DNA of 64,000 bases, taken from contig NZ_SAUF01000001.1 in assembly GCF_004023665.1 (NCBI RefSeq), positions 1,718,571 through 1,782,570 of the forward strand, in the 5' to 3' direction. Below, piece after piece: positions 25,500-34,978 of the stretch (positions are counted from its first letter, which is position 1; each line of letters begins with the position of its first letter). The DNA comes from Afifella aestuarii (GTDB lineage Bacteria > Pseudomonadota > Alphaproteobacteria > Rhizobiales > Afifellaceae). The position numbers and the translations under genes were made by a program. Below the pieces are notes generated by a model. That model was not told the origin of the DNA, did not search any database, and worked only from the letters and a program-made list of their open reading frames with translations.

Positions 25500-25712
25500 T
25501 TGAGCATCGACGAACTGAAAAAACTCCAGGCCTACCTGCAGAGGCTTTTCGACAACGAGAAGATCCAGGTGAAGGCTCGGCCGCGGAAGGACGATTCGGC
25601 GGAGGTGTTCGTCGGCGAGGAATTCGTCGGCCTCATTTTCCGGGACGATGAGGATGAGGATCTCTCCTACAATTTCTCGATGGCGATCCTGGATTTCGAC
25701 CTGCGCGCCTGA
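25500..25712 (+). CDS. DUF3126 family protein
   Basis: 70 residues from a TTG at 25500 (AAAGGG upstream). The sequence SIDELKKLQAYLQRLF, then VKARPRKDDSAEVFVGEEFVGLIFRD and a final FSMAILDFDL matches the small conserved protein found after cysE in Rhizobiales (DUF3126). It is acidic and has no membrane segment; function is unknown. A strong GC hairpin follows 33 nt after the stop. Confidence 0.9.
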   Translation: MSIDELKKLQAYLQRLFDNEKIQVKARPRKDDSAEVFVGEEFVGLIFRDDEDEDLSYNFSMAILDFDLRA

Positions 25713-25744
25713 AGGCCGCCGCAGACGAACATGACGTGAAAATG

Positions 25745-25771
25745 CGGGCGGTCGCGGTGAGCGGCCGCCCG
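25745..25771 (+). terminator. GC-rich hairpin after the cysE-DUF3126 pair
   Basis: An 11-bp stem (25745-25755 with 25761-25771, one G-U pair, 5-nt loop) follows the DUF3126 stop. There is no U-tract after it, so it may mark the 3' end by pausing or stability rather than as a classic intrinsic terminator. Confidence 0.45.
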
Positions 25772-25961
25772 TATCTCGTTGGGCCCATCTGAGACGGTTA
25801 CGTTATCTTTCCAGCGATCGCGACGTGCACCTTGACGTGCTTCGTCGCTTTGCGCCGCGGGGAAGCAGGGCCTGAGATCGTGTGTCTCGGACTTGTGGTG
25901 GCGGGGCTGTGGAGTGCATGTTCAGGCACGGTGTTTCTCAGTTCCTGGTGGCTGCCCGCAC

Positions 25962-26489
25962 ATGAGCATTTATTGTCTGAAAGAACGGAAGCCTGACCTG
26001 CCCGAGAGCGGGGCGTATTGGATCGCGCCCTGCGCAAGTGTGATCGGCGACGTGCGCCTGGGAGAAGACGCGAGCATCTGGTTCGGCGCTGTCCTGCGGG
26101 GCGACAACGAGCCGATCACCGTCGGCCCTCGTTCCAACGTTCAGGATCTCAGCGTCATCCATACCGATCCCGGGTTCCCCTGCACGATCGGTCGCGATTG
26201 CACGATCGGCCACCGCGCCATCCTGCATGGCTGCACGATCGGGGATTTTTCACTCGTCGGGATGGGCGCGATCGTTCTGAACGGCGCCAAGATCGGCCGT
26301 TTCTGTCTGATCGGCGCCGGCGCCCTCATCACCGAGGGCAAGGAGATCCCAGATTATTCTCTCGTCGTCGGTTCCCCGGGCAAAGTGGTGCGCACGCTCG
26401 ACGAGGCTGCGCAGGAGGGCCTGCGGGAATCGGCCGCGAGATATGTCGACAACGGCCGACGCTTTCGGGAATCGCTCGGAGAAATATAG
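25962..26489 (+). CDS. Gamma-carbonic anhydrase family protein
   Basis: 175 residues from the ATG at 25962. A left-handed beta-helix of hexapeptide repeats carries the metal-ligand histidines in [13 protein letters not shown] and [30 protein letters not shown], followed by [26 protein letters not shown]. This is the YrdA/PaaY group of gamma-carbonic anhydrase-like proteins. Whether it has carbonic anhydrase activity cannot be judged from sequence. It faces the LapG-like gene, with a strong hairpin between. Confidence 0.9.
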   Translation: MSIYCLKERKPDLPESGAYWIAPCASVIGDVRLGEDASIWFGAVLRGDNEPITVGPRSNVQDLSVIHTDPGFPCTIGRDCTIGHRAILHGCTIGDFSLVGMGAIVLNGAKIGRFCLIGAGALITEGKEIPDYSLVVGSPGKVVRTLDEAAQEGLRESAARYVDNGRRFRESLGEI

Positions 26490-26534
26490 AACGCTCCTGC
26501 CTGACACCCAGAATTTCCCCGCTCGATAAAGCGC

Positions 26535-26562
26535 CGGCCGGCCTCCTTTCGGAGACCGGCCG
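26535..26562. terminator. Hairpin between convergent gamma-CA and LapG-like genes
   Basis: An 11-bp GC-rich stem with one mismatch (26535-26546 with 26551-26562) and a TTTC loop lies between two convergent genes. It could serve as a bidirectional terminator, though neither side has a strong T-run. Confidence 0.5.
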
Positions 26563-26614
26563 CTGAGCCCGGTCGGGGACGGGAGAGTTTGGAGGCGACC
26601 AGGCTAGGTCAAAT

Positions 26615-27280
26615 TCAGCGTACGCGACCTGTGGCGTCGAGCGGCTGCCAGCGGGAATCGTCGATGGCGACCCACTTCTTCGGATCCGCGATGTCCTGCC
26701 GTTTCACGTAACGGTAGCCGGTCTCGCTCCACAGCCGGATATCGGAGACCTTGTTGTCGAGCACGTAGTCGCCGCGATCGGTGCGCACCACGAGCACAGC
26801 ATGGCCGGCGCCCACTTCGTCGAAAACGACGGCGACCAGAAGGTCGGATGTGGGCCAGCCGCGTGCCACGAGCTGCTTGCGCTTCAGAAGTACGTAATCC
26901 TCGCAATCGCCGTAGCCCTGCGGGAGTGTCCAGACTTCTTCCTGCCCATAATATTCTTCGTCCGTCACCGCTTTGACAGTGTCGTTGACGTAATTGTTGA
27001 CTCGCACAAGATCCTGCCAGCGCGACGGCGTCAGCTGTATGGGCGAGCGGCCGCCATGAACCGCGCATTCGTCCGGAAATGATTTGCAGAAGGCACGATG
27101 TCCGATGGGTGGCGAGGCATAGCGTCCCGTGCGCATAACCGGCGCGCTGATGCTGCCCGTGATCCTGATGCCAAGACCGGAGCTTGTCTGTTGGGCCTGG
27201 ACCTCCGCCGGGGCCGCCACAAAGATGGCGAGGGCAAAAGCTGCCCCAAGCACTGTTCCGGTCACTCTGTTCAACCGCAT
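26615..27280 (-). CDS. Transglutaminase-like cysteine peptidase (BTLCP / LapG family)
   Basis: 221 residues with a signal peptide (ending about residue 30, VQAQ). The catalytic triad of the bacterial transglutaminase-like cysteine proteinases is visible: Cys126 in GYGDCEDYV, His160 in GAGHAVL and Asp175 in VLDNK. LapG of this family cuts surface adhesins in the periplasm under control of a cyclic-di-GMP receptor. No lapD or large adhesin is adjacent, but the next gene upstream encodes a PilZ protein, which hints at a cyclic-di-GMP link. It is monocistronic or weakly linked (228-nt gap). Confidence 0.87.
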   Translation of the reverse strand: MRLNRVTGTVLGAAFALAIFVAAPAEVQAQQTSSGLGIRITGSISAPVMRTGRYASPPIGHRAFCKSFPDECAVHGGRSPIQLTPSRWQDLVRVNNYVNDTVKAVTDEEYYGQEEVWTLPQGYGDCEDYVLLKRKQLVARGWPTSDLLVAVVFDEVGAGHAVLVVRTDRGDYVLDNKVSDIRLWSETGYRYVKRQDIADPKKWVAIDDSRWQPLDATGRVR

Positions 27281-27508
27281 ATCGCGATCCCCCGTTTTGG
27301 GAGACCGTATCCCCGGCCGCTTATGCGTGGGCTAAGCGGTTCTTTCGGAGTTTCACGCTTTCGGCAAGCTCTTCTTTACGCTGCCTACCATTTGGTTGAA
27401 ATCAGGAAGTTTTCCTGAAATTGTCGGCAAGTTGAAGTGCTTTTACATCAGAGTCGATTATCGGTCTGGTTAAAAAGATGTTGTTACGAAGAGGGGCAAA
27501 GAGGGGCG

Positions 27509-28174
27509 TCATAGACTCCCGTCTGTGAAGAACTCTTCCTCGATAATCTGCTCGATCTCTTCTTCCGACATGATGCGCATAAATTCGATGGCGATGCCGT
27601 CGCTGAAATGGCGTACGACGCGTCCTCCAAGTCGGCCGAGATTGACGCGGGAGCCGATCGGCGGGCGCTCTGAAATCGCCAGCGCTGCGCCGGTCTTCGA
27701 CATGTCGATGATCTTGCAATCGACCTGCCTGCCGCCGGGCAGGGTGACCCGAGTTTCCGTGGTGGCCGGCACACGCCGCACGGAGCGGCGGTCGTCGCGG
27801 AGCTTGAGCACGTCGCGCCGTCCGAGCCAGGCGAGCGTATTCGCGAGCTTTTCCCGTTTGCGCGCAGACGCCGTGATCGTGATGGCGAAGCCATTTTGCG
27901 TGTGCCGCGTAATGATGCCTTCGATGCGCCCAATCTGCTCGGCATAGATGATGATCTTCTCGCCGACATTCCCTTTGAGAGGACTGATGATCGCGGCCCC
28001 GCCTGCGGAGACGTTGCGCATCTCGCATGGGTTCTCTTCCTGATCCGCAAACATGCAGCGGCCGAGCAGGTTGACCTCGACACGCTCGTGTTGACGACGA
28101 TTGCCTTCAGGGTCCTCCACGGTGATCTCCACCGTCTCTTCGGGCATGTCAGTGTCTGTGGAAGCGATGGTCAT
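27509..28174 (-). CDS. Tandem PilZ-domain protein
   Basis: 221 residues with two PilZ-like modules. The first has RRQHERVEV (RxxxR-type) with NVSAGGAAI (N/DxSxxG); the second has RRSVRRVPA with IDMSKTGAAL, and both carry the c-di-GMP-binding signatures in intact form. The C-terminus ends in an acidic helix (SEEEIEQIIEEEFF). It is a likely cytosolic cyclic-di-GMP effector. It is divergent from the rhomboid gene. Confidence 0.85.
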   Translation of the reverse strand: MTIASTDTDMPEETVEITVEDPEGNRRQHERVEVNLLGRCMFADQEENPCEMRNVSAGGAAIISPLKGNVGEKIIIYAEQIGRIEGIITRHTQNGFAITITASARKREKLANTLAWLGRRDVLKLRDDRRSVRRVPATTETRVTLPGGRQVDCKIIDMSKTGAALAISERPPIGSRVNLGRLGGRVVRHFSDGIAIEFMRIMSEEEIEQIIEEEFFTDGSL

Positions 28175-28390
28175 TGCTCGTGAAGCCAGGCGCCTGTGGC
28201 AAAACTATCATAGTGCAAGTTAACCATCTGTAAGCGTGTGTGGCAGAAAGAAACAGTGTTTTTCCAAGTCTTTTCCTTGCCCGGACGCTCTGTGCTTGCG
28301 AAGGGGTGGGCCGTAATCCCCCGGATGCTCCACCTTTTCGCCTGTCTCCGAAGAAGCGACCCGCCCATGCAAGAACGAGAACGAGAGAGA

Positions 28391-29086
28391 ATGTTCAACC
28401 TGCCGACGGTCCTCGTATGGACGGTCGGTGCGCTCCTTATCGTGCATGTCATCCGCGCCCTGTTGCCTTACCAGAGCGACGTCGAGGTGCTCATGACGTT
28501 CGGCTTCGTGCCGGCACGCTATACGGGTGCGGCTTCATTCCTCCCTGGAGGGATCGCTGCCTGCTTTTGGACGCCCCTCACTTATGCGCTGCTGCACGCC
28601 GACTGGCTGCATCTCGGCGTGAACGTTCTTTGGATGCTGAGCTTCGGGAGTGCCGTGGCGCGGCGTTTCGGAGCCTCGCGCTTCCTCGTCCTGCTGCTGG
28701 TGACGATCGCCGCGGGTGCGCTCGCGCAGTTTCTGGCGATGCCGGGGAACGAGACCCTCGTCATCGGAGCTTCCGCTGGCGTCTCCGGCATTACGGCTGC
28801 GGCCGCGCGTTTCGCCTTTGCGCCGGGCGGTCCTCTGGCGGGGGGAGGCGCGCGCCCGGAAGCCTACCTCGTGCCAGATCCTGGTCTGAGAGCGAGCCTT
28901 CTCAATCCGTACTCCGCTTTCTTCATTTTGATGTGGTTCGGCATCAATCTCCTGTTTGGAGTCGGCGGGCAGATGCTCCCGGGTGTGGGAGGCGCGATCG
29001 CCTGGCAGGCCCATATCGGCGGGTTTCTCGCAGGCCTTCTTCTTTTTCCTTTTTTCGATCCGGTCGGACGCCAAACTCGTTCATAG
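28391..29086 (+). CDS. Rhomboid family intramembrane serine protease
   Basis: 231 residues if started at the ATG at 28391 (an ATG at 28367 is a close alternative). Membrane segments include an early helix (residues 5-24), HADWLHLGVNVLWM (the H..N motif, H69/H74/N78), the catalytic GASAGVSG with Ser128, and AHIGGF with His208. The Ser-His dyad of rhomboid peptidases is therefore intact. The PilZ gene is divergent on its left. Confidence 0.85.
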   Translation: MFNLPTVLVWTVGALLIVHVIRALLPYQSDVEVLMTFGFVPARYTGAASFLPGGIAACFWTPLTYALLHADWLHLGVNVLWMLSFGSAVARRFGASRFLVLLLVTIAAGALAQFLAMPGNETLVIGASAGVSGITAAAARFAFAPGGPLAGGGARPEAYLVPDPGLRASLLNPYSAFFILMWFGINLLFGVGGQMLPGVGGAIAWQAHIGGFLAGLLLFPFFDPVGRQTRS

Positions 29087-29226
29087 GCTCCTAGGAATCT
29101 TGGTTCTTTGAGAAAACTCGATCTCAGAAGAGTTCAAACTTATGCCGTCTCGCCCTAGGATACCGATAAGCGGACGAAACAAACGTTCGCATTCGGGCAA
29201 ATGTCCGCATTCGGGGAGGACTAGAT

Positions 29227-29655
29227 ATGCATGTACGGCAATTGCTGGAGAGCAAAGGCAATGACGTCGTGACGTGCCGGCCGCAGATGAGCCTGCACGA
29301 AGTCGCCGTCACATTGTCAGAACATCGTATCGGCGCGGTCGTCGTGACCGAGGACGCGGCCATCAAAGGTATTTTGTCGGAGCGCGACATCGTCTCTGCT
29401 GTCGCCCGCGAGGGGTCAGGGGCGCTCAGTCAGCCGGTGGCCAATTTTATGACGGCGCGCGTGCGGATCTGCCGAATGCATCATACGACCGACGATCTCA
29501 TGGAAATGATGACCAATGAGCGGTTTCGCCATCTGCCCGTCGAGGAGGATGGCAAGCTCGTCGGGATCATCTCGATCGGGGACGTAGTCAAACGTCGGAT
29601 CGCCGAGGTGCAGAACGAAGCCGAAGCGATCCGGGAATACGTGACGCAGGGATGA
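29227..29655 (+). CDS. CBS-domain-pair protein
   Basis: 142 residues made almost entirely of two CBS domains (about residues 5-60 and 75-135), with GAVVVTEDAAIKGILSERDIV and LPVEEDGKLVGIISIGDVVK as their signature ends. GGGGAGGA supports the ATG at 29227. CBS pairs bind adenosine nucleotides or related ligands and regulate partners; stand-alone versions occur in many bacteria and their targets are unknown. It is convergent with hisI (9 nt apart). Confidence 0.9.
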   Translation: MHVRQLLESKGNDVVTCRPQMSLHEVAVTLSEHRIGAVVVTEDAAIKGILSERDIVSAVAREGSGALSQPVANFMTARVRICRMHHTTDDLMEMMTNERFRHLPVEEDGKLVGIISIGDVVKRRIAEVQNEAEAIREYVTQG

Positions 29656-29664
29656 TCGGAACGC

Positions 29665-30072
29665 CTAATCGCGAATGCGGAGGCGCAGTCCCTCGGGCGT
29701 TGCCTCCGCGGTGCGGTAAAAGCAGTCGGTGCGGCCGGTGTGGCAAGTCCTGGCGCGATCGGCCACCGCGACGCGCGCGAGAAGACAATCCTGGTCGCAG
29801 TCGATCCTGAGCTCGATCAGCTTCTGGATGGCGCCGGAGGTCTCTCCCTTCTTCCACAGGGAGTTCCGAGAGCGGCTGAAATAGTGCACCTCGCCAGTGG
29901 CGAGCGTGAGATCGATAGCCTTGCGGTTCATCCACGCCATCATCAGGACATCGCCGCTTTCGGCATCCTGGGTGATGCAGGGCAGGAGGCCCGCTTCGTT
30001 GAAGCGGGGCCGGAAGTCCTGCGTCTCTTCGATGACGGCCTCGGGAGAGGCCGTTGCCTGATCATCCTTCAT
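29665..30072 (-). CDS. hisI: Phosphoribosyl-AMP cyclohydrolase
   Basis: 135 residues from the ATG at 30072 (a GTG two codons earlier is possible), the third step of histidine synthesis. Zinc/Mg-binding motifs of HisI are present: DCDQDCLLARV, RTCHTGRTDCFY, and GEVHYFSRSRNSLWKKGETSG. It is monofunctional (no HisE domain). The folE gene lies 18 nt upstream on the same strand, so the two likely share a transcript; both enzymes are cyclohydrolases. Confidence 0.95.
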   Translation of the reverse strand: MKDDQATASPEAVIEETQDFRPRFNEAGLLPCITQDAESGDVLMMAWMNRKAIDLTLATGEVHYFSRSRNSLWKKGETSGAIQKLIELRIDCDQDCLLARVAVADRARTCHTGRTDCFYRTAEATPEGLRLRIRD

Positions 30073-30090
30073 CGACACCGGCGTCCGTGA

Positions 30091-30711
30091 TCAGCGGCCT
30101 GTCGGACGCACGAGATTGAGGAATTTTTCGCGTTCGGCTGCCTCTTCATGGAAGAGGCCGGTGAAGCGCGACGTCATGGTGGACGAGCCCTGCTTCTGCA
30201 CGCCACGCATCGACATGCACATATGTTCGGCTTCCACCATCACCGCGACTCCGCGCGGGCTCAAAGCGTTTTCGAGCGCATCGGTGATCTGAGCCGTCAT
30301 CGTCTCCTGCGTTTGCAGGCGGCGCGCGTAGGCTTCCACGACGCGAGCCATCTTCGACAGCCCGACGACGCCGTCGTTCGGGTAATAGGCGATATGCACA
30401 TGCCCGAAGAAGGGGAGCATGTGATGCTCGCAATGCGAGTAGAAGGCGATGTCGCGGACCAGCACCATGTCGTGATAGCCGCCCACATCCTTGAAGGTGC
30501 GCGCGAGCAATGTCCCCGGATCCTGGGGGTAGCCGGCGTAAAGCTCCTCATAAGCCGAAACCACGCGCCGCGGCGTGTCGCGCAGACCCTCGCGGTCGGG
30601 GTCGTCCCCGAGCCAGGCGATCAGCGTTCGCACGGCAGCTTCTGCCTCCTCGCGGCTTGGCCTCCGACCCGCCACCGCGGCCGAGGAGAAGAGCTTCAAC
30701 GTGCTGTCCAT
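30091..30711 (-). CDS. folE: GTP cyclohydrolase I
   Basis: 206 residues, the first step of tetrahydrofolate synthesis (GTP to 7,8-dihydroneopterin triphosphate). Signature [18 protein letters not shown] contains the zinc Cys and His residues, and MCMSMRGV the second zinc Cys. [19 protein letters not shown] is also typical. Length and motifs fit the classical zinc-dependent FolE (type IA). Confidence 0.96.
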   Translation of the reverse strand: MDSTLKLFSSAAVAGRRPSREEAEAAVRTLIAWLGDDPDREGLRDTPRRVVSAYEELYAGYPQDPGTLLARTFKDVGGYHDMVLVRDIAFYSHCEHHMLPFFGHVHIAYYPNDGVVGLSKMARVVEAYARRLQTQETMTAQITDALENALSPRGVAVMVEAEHMCMSMRGVQKQGSSTMTSRFTGLFHEEAAEREKFLNLVRPTGR

Positions 30712-30834
30712 CTTGCGTCCTTTCGAGACGTGCCGGCCGCTCTCGGGTGGAGGTGTGACGCCGGCCTGTCGAACCTATATAAGGCGAAGTAATGATTTTG
30801 CCCAAGCTCGGCCACCCCCCGAGCGGAGTGACCT

Positions 30835-31332
30835 ATGATCGACGACGTCTATAACGCCAAAATTCTGGAATTCGCAGGGAACATTCCCCGCATCGGACGG
30901 CTTGCCGATCCCGACGCGAGCGCCAAGGCGCATTCGCGCTTGTGCGGCTCGACGGTCACCGTCGATCTGAAGCTGGAGGATGGCCGGATCGCGGATTTCG
31001 CGCATGAAGTGAAGGCCTGTGCGCTCGGCCAGGCGTCTTCCTCCATCATGGCGCGGACGGTGATCGGTTCGACGCCCGACGAGCTGCGGCAGGTTCGTGA
31101 GGAAATGCGCGCCATGCTCAAGGAGAACGGCCCGTCGCCGCAAGGCCGCTGGGCCGATCTTCGTTTTCTCGAGCCGGTGCGCGATTATAAGGCGCGGCAT
31201 GCCTCGACGATGCTGACATTCGACGCCGTCGTCGATGCGCTCGATCAGATCGAGGCGGCTGGCCACGAAGGTTCGTCCTCGTTCGAGAACGGGCAGAGCC
31301 GGAAAGCCGCCGGCGCCGGTCAGGCCGCGTGA
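30835..31332 (+). CDS. IscU/SufU-like iron-sulfur scaffold protein
   Basis: 165 residues related to NifU-N/SufU scaffolds: HSRLCGSTVTV contains one conserved Cys, KACALGQASSSIM a second, and IGSTPDELRQV continues the domain. The C-terminal part is a low-complexity tail. In Rhizobiales such a protein lies apart from the suf operon. It is divergent from folE and is followed 4 nt downstream by yidD, so those two are co-transcribed. Confidence 0.85.
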   Translation: MIDDVYNAKILEFAGNIPRIGRLADPDASAKAHSRLCGSTVTVDLKLEDGRIADFAHEVKACALGQASSSIMARTVIGSTPDELRQVREEMRAMLKENGPSPQGRWADLRFLEPVRDYKARHASTMLTFDAVVDALDQIEAAGHEGSSSFENGQSRKAAGAGQAA

Positions 31333-31336
31333 CGCT

Positions 31337-31690
31337 ATGGAGAGGGCCGAAGGATCAGAAGGCGGTCGGCTGAAGCCGCGGCGTTTCTCGCCCGTCGCCA
31401 GTGGTCTCCTCGGAATGATCAGGATTTATCAGCTCTCGCTGTCCTCGATCATGGGCCGCACGTGCCGGCATTTGCCGAGTTGTTCGGAGTATACGAGCGA
31501 GGCGATCCGCACCTTCGGCGCCTGGCCCGGGCTGTGGATGGGGCTTGCCCGCTTCTCGCGCTGTCATCCTTTCGGCAGCAATGGGCTCGACCCGGTGCCA
31601 GCCCGCTTGCCCGACAATGCCCGCTGGTATACGCCGTGGCGCTACGGCCTATGGACGGGCCGACACATCACCGAACGCTTTTCGGATTGA
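31337..31690 (+). CDS. yidD: Membrane protein insertion efficiency factor YidD
   Basis: 117 residues from the ATG at 31337. YidD motifs: [28 protein letters not shown] and [17 protein letters not shown], both with the conserved Cys residues. A basic N-terminus and a short C-terminal extension ([14 protein letters not shown]) are present. YidD helps YidC-mediated membrane insertion. It follows the scaffold gene closely and precedes thrS. Confidence 0.92.
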   Translation: MERAEGSEGGRLKPRRFSPVASGLLGMIRIYQLSLSSIMGRTCRHLPSCSEYTSEAIRTFGAWPGLWMGLARFSRCHPFGSNGLDPVPARLPDNARWYTPWRYGLWTGRHITERFSD

Positions 31691-31706
31691 ACTATGGAGC
31701 GGGCCG

Positions 31707-33719
31707 ATGGGCCCGGACTTTGCTGTCATGAGCCGGATTAGACTTCCCGACGGCCAGGAGCGCAGCTTGCCCGAAGGGGCGAGCGGTGCCGATCTCGCTG
31801 CGTCGATCTCCAAATCTTTGGCGAAGAAAGCCGTTGCCGTCGAAGTCGACGGGCAGCTCGCCGATCTCGCCGACAGGCTGCCGGAAGGCGCTACGGTGAA
31901 GATCGTCACGCGCGAGGATCCGCAGGCGCTGTCCCTCATTCGTCACGATTGCGCCCATGTCCTCGCGGAGGCCGTGCAGGAGCTCTTCCCCGGCACGCAG
32001 GTCACCATCGGGCCTGTGATCGAGGACGGCTTCTATTACGACTTCTTCCGCCAGGAGCCGTTTTCGACCGAGGACTTCACCGCCATCGAAGCGAAGATGC
32101 GTGAGATCATCGCGCGCAACCGCCCCTTCACGAAGGAGGTGTGGGACCGCGACGAGGCGAAGCGTGTCTTCGGCGAAATGGGCGAGCAGTTCAAAGTGGA
32201 ACTCGTCGATGCGATTCCCGAAGGCGACGACGTCAAGATCTATCGCCAGGGTGACTGGTTCGATCTGTGCCGCGGCCCGCATATGGATTCGACCGGCCGG
32301 ATCGGGGACGCCTTCAAGCTGACGAAACTGGCCGGCGCTTATTGGCGCGGCGATTCCAGCCGCCAGCAGCTGCAGCGCATCTACGGCACCGCCTGGACCT
32401 CCAAGAAAGAGCTCGACGCCTATCTCACCATGATCGAGGAGGCGGAAAAACGTGACCACCGCCGTCTCGGGCGCGAGATGAACCTGTTTCATCTGCAAGA
32501 AGAGGCGCAGGGGTCGGTCTTCTGGCATCCGAAGGGCTATGCCGTGTGGCGGGTGCTGGAGGATTACATTCGCCGGCGCCTCGATGAGGATGGCTATGTG
32601 GAGGTGAAAACCCCGCAGCTTCTCGATTCGAGCTTCTGGGAGAAATCCGGGCACTGGTCGAAATTCCGTGAAAACATGTTCGTGGTCCCCGATCAGACCC
32701 CGAATACGGAAGAAGATGGGCCGGTTCTCGCCGACGAGGTCGATACCTGGCTGGCGCTCAAGCCGATGAACTGCCCGGCGCATGTGCAGATCTTCAAGCA
32801 CGGGATCAAATCCTACCGCGACCTGCCGATCCGCATGGCCGAATTTGGCTGCTGCCATCGCAACGAAGCGCATGGTGCACTTCACGGGCTGATGCGCGTC
32901 CGGCAGATGACCCAGGACGATGCGCACATCTTCTGCACGGACGAGCAGGTGGTGAGCGAGACCGAGCGCTTCCTGAAGCTGTTTGCGCGCGTCTATACCG
33001 ATATGGGCCTCACCAATATCCGCTATAAGCTCGCGACCCGGCCGGAGACCCGCGCCGGCGACGACGCCACCTGGGATCGTGCCGAAAAGTCGCTCGCCGA
33101 TGCTCTGACGGCGGCCGGTGTGGAGTTCGAGATCGCCGAGGGCGAGGGGGCGTTCTACGGCCCGAAGCTCGAGTTCCACCTGACCGACGCGATCGGCCGG
33201 ACCTGGCAGTGCGGCACGTATCAGCTCGATTACGTGCTGCCGGAGCGGCTTGATGCGTCTTACGTCGGCGAGGATGGCGAGCGTCACCGTCCGGTGATGC
33301 TGCATCGGGCCGTCTTCGGCACGTTCGAGCGCTTCATCGGCATCGTTCTGGAGCATTATGCCGGGCGCCTGCCGCTCTGGCTTGCGCCGGTGCAGGCGGT
33401 GGTCGCGACGATCGTCTCGGAAGCCGACGATTACGCGCGCGAGGTTGATGAGAAGCTGAAGGCTGCGGGCCTTCGCACTGTCGCCGACCTCAGGAACGAG
33501 AAGATCAATTACAAGGTCCGCGAGCACTCGGTCGGCAAGGTGCCGGCGATGCTCGTCGTCGGCCGTCGTGAAGCGGAAGAGGGAACGATTTCTCTGCGCC
33601 GTCTCGGCCAGAAAGATCAAATGACACTGCCTCTCGAAGAAGCGCTTCGCCGCCTGAAGGAAGAGGCGACGCCGCCTGATCTTCGGCCGGCCGGGGAAGC
33701 CCAGGCCGCCGCGGCATAA
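31707..33719 (+). CDS. thrS: Threonyl-tRNA synthetase
   Basis: 670 residues from the ATG at 31707 (GGAG upstream); an ATG at 31728 ([10 protein letters not shown]) is also plausible. Domains in order: TGS ([15 protein letters not shown]), the editing/SAD domain with [12 protein letters not shown] and [11 protein letters not shown], the class II catalytic core with the zinc Cys in [32 protein letters not shown] (motif 2), and a C-terminal anticodon-binding domain. It charges tRNA-Thr, one of which is encoded later in this window. An Ala-rich tail ends the protein. Confidence 0.96.
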   Translation: MGPDFAVMSRIRLPDGQERSLPEGASGADLAASISKSLAKKAVAVEVDGQLADLADRLPEGATVKIVTREDPQALSLIRHDCAHVLAEAVQELFPGTQVTIGPVIEDGFYYDFFRQEPFSTEDFTAIEAKMREIIARNRPFTKEVWDRDEAKRVFGEMGEQFKVELVDAIPEGDDVKIYRQGDWFDLCRGPHMDSTGRIGDAFKLTKLAGAYWRGDSSRQQLQRIYGTAWTSKKELDAYLTMIEEAEKRDHRRLGREMNLFHLQEEAQGSVFWHPKGYAVWRVLEDYIRRRLDEDGYVEVKTPQLLDSSFWEKSGHWSKFRENMFVVPDQTPNTEEDGPVLADEVDTWLALKPMNCPAHVQIFKHGIKSYRDLPIRMAEFGCCHRNEAHGALHGLMRVRQMTQDDAHIFCTDEQVVSETERFLKLFARVYTDMGLTNIRYKLATRPETRAGDDATWDRAEKSLADALTAAGVEFEIAEGEGAFYGPKLEFHLTDAIGRTWQCGTYQLDYVLPERLDASYVGEDGERHRPVMLHRAVFGTFERFIGIVLEHYAGRLPLWLAPVQAVVATIVSEADDYAREVDEKLKAAGLRTVADLRNEKINYKVREHSVGKVPAMLVVGRREAEEGTISLRRLGQKDQMTLPLEEALRRLKEEATPPDLRPAGEAQAAAA

Positions 33720-33729
33720 GTCTCAAAGT

Positions 33730-33751
33730 GCCTGGCTCTAACGAGCCAGGC
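33730..33751. terminator. Palindrome between thrS and the convergent secreted-protein gene
   Basis: A perfect 9-bp stem (GCCTGGCTC and GAGCCAGGC) with a 4-nt loop sits 10 nt after the thrS stop. It contains the TAG stop of the convergent gene. It probably ends both transcripts; there is no T-run on the plus side. Confidence 0.6.
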
Positions 33752-34871
33752 GCATCCCCTCCGGGCGAACGAGGTCGGTCAGCCGGACTTCGACGTCGCG
33801 GTTCATGCCGGCCTTGATCTCGAAATCACGGGCATAGGTCGTGTCGTCGTGGCGCGCGACCGCGGTGTAGGTGCCTTCGGCAAGGATGATGTGAGGGAAG
33901 GCGCCGACCGATTCGTGAATCGTGTCGCCGCCTTGCGTCAGCACCGTCCAGCGTGTGTTGGCGAGCGCTTCGCCGCCCTCTTGTTCCACCAACTTCAGCG
34001 TCACCTCGGCACCGGCGTGGTGGATGACCGCCTCGGTCAGCTCGCCGGGTTTCACCTCGATTTCCGCACGCACGATGGCGTTGAGGGTGCCGTACCGGCT
34101 GACGACGCTGTAGGTGCCCGCATGCAGCCGCACGATGTGACCGGCTTCCGCGTCGGGCGTGACCAGCTCGCGCTTGTCGTTTTCCGCCTCATAGAAGATC
34201 TCGAAGGTGACCTTGTCCTCGTCGACGGGGAAGTCGTCACCGACCACTGCCGAAAGTCGAAGCCCTCCCGCCTCCAGAACGAGATCCTCGGTTTCCGGAA
34301 CGCCGTTCAATTCGATGCGCTGGGTAGCGCCCGCCCGGCCAAAAGCGGCATGCACGTAATAGGCGCCGTCGGGCAGGGTGAGTCGCGCCGTTCCGCCGGA
34401 TGACGTTGCGATCAGCGGCAGGCTGCCGTCTTCGCTCGGTGTGGTGCCGAAGATCCTCCAGGTCAGACCCTGGGTGAGGTCGGGGCTGTCATCTGTCAGG
34501 CGCGCATTCAGCGTGAGGACGTTGCCGCCGAGCAGCAATCCCTTTGCATCGCCGTCCGGATTGTCCGGAAAGATGATGGTTTCTTCCGGTCCGGGCAGAT
34601 TGAACTCGCTCGAAGGCGCGACGAAGTCGAGCTTGTGAGGCGGATCTTCCTGCCGGGGAGGCGGGGGCCCGTCCTTGCGAAAGATGCTCCTCGGCTCGTC
34701 TCCTTGCGGAGGAGCGCCCGGACCGAGATCTGAGGGGCCGGGCCCGAAAAAGCCTGCTCCGCTACCGCCCAGGCCGTCTTGAGCAGAGGCTGGTGCGGTT
34801 GCGAGCGCTCCGCCGAAGGCGGTCGCCACGGTCGCGAAAGCTAGGACAATAGCCGGGGTGAAGCGGATCAT
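33738..34871 (-). CDS. Secreted protein with three beta-sandwich-like repeats, function unknown
   Basis: 377 residues with a signal peptide (ending APASA, about residue 30), then a Gly/Pro-rich region to about residue 90. From residue 117 three related units of about 80 residues follow (117-198, 199-284, 285-363). Each has a hydrophobic first strand, a W-or-F-containing second strand (LTWRIF, VTFEIFY, TRWTVL), a G-rich turn, then L-(P/H/A)-(D/A)-G-(A/T)-Y-(Y/S/T)-V-x-(A/S) and a last strand. This resembles Ig-like or carboxypeptidase-regulatory folds. I do not recognise a family function. Confidence 0.6.
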   Translation of the reverse strand: MIRFTPAIVLAFATVATAFGGALATAPASAQDGLGGSGAGFFGPGPSDLGPGAPPQGDEPRSIFRKDGPPPPRQEDPPHKLDFVAPSSEFNLPGPEETIIFPDNPDGDAKGLLLGGNVLTLNARLTDDSPDLTQGLTWRIFGTTPSEDGSLPLIATSSGGTARLTLPDGAYYVHAAFGRAGATQRIELNGVPETEDLVLEAGGLRLSAVVGDDFPVDEDKVTFEIFYEAENDKRELVTPDAEAGHIVRLHAGTYSVVSRYGTLNAIVRAEIEVKPGELTEAVIHHAGAEVTLKLVEQEGGEALANTRWTVLTQGGDTIHESVGAFPHIILAEGTYTAVARHDDTTYARDFEIKAGMNRDVEVRLTDLVRPEGMRLAR

Positions 34872-34978
34872 CGGCTCATGCTGTTGATGGTTCTTCCTGG
34901 TCGTAAGCGGCGAACCATGTCGATTTCAAGGTTGAAACGGCCCGAGCCATGATGGAAACCGTTCGGCACAAAGGCAAA

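Noticed and set aside
25893..25961. N-terminal extension of the gamma-carbonic anhydrase
   Set aside because: The extra residues ([15 protein letters not shown]) lack family likeness; the ATG at 25962 matches the usual MSIY start.
28238..28390. Longer N-terminus for the rhomboid protein starting at 28238
   Set aside because: The added stretch has no rhomboid likeness and no ribosome binding site, and the in-frame ATG at 28391 gives the usual family start.
29180..29222. Two copies of CGCATTCGGG before the CBS gene
   Set aside because: The repeat is very short and lies next to the ribosome binding site; no third copy or dyad was seen.
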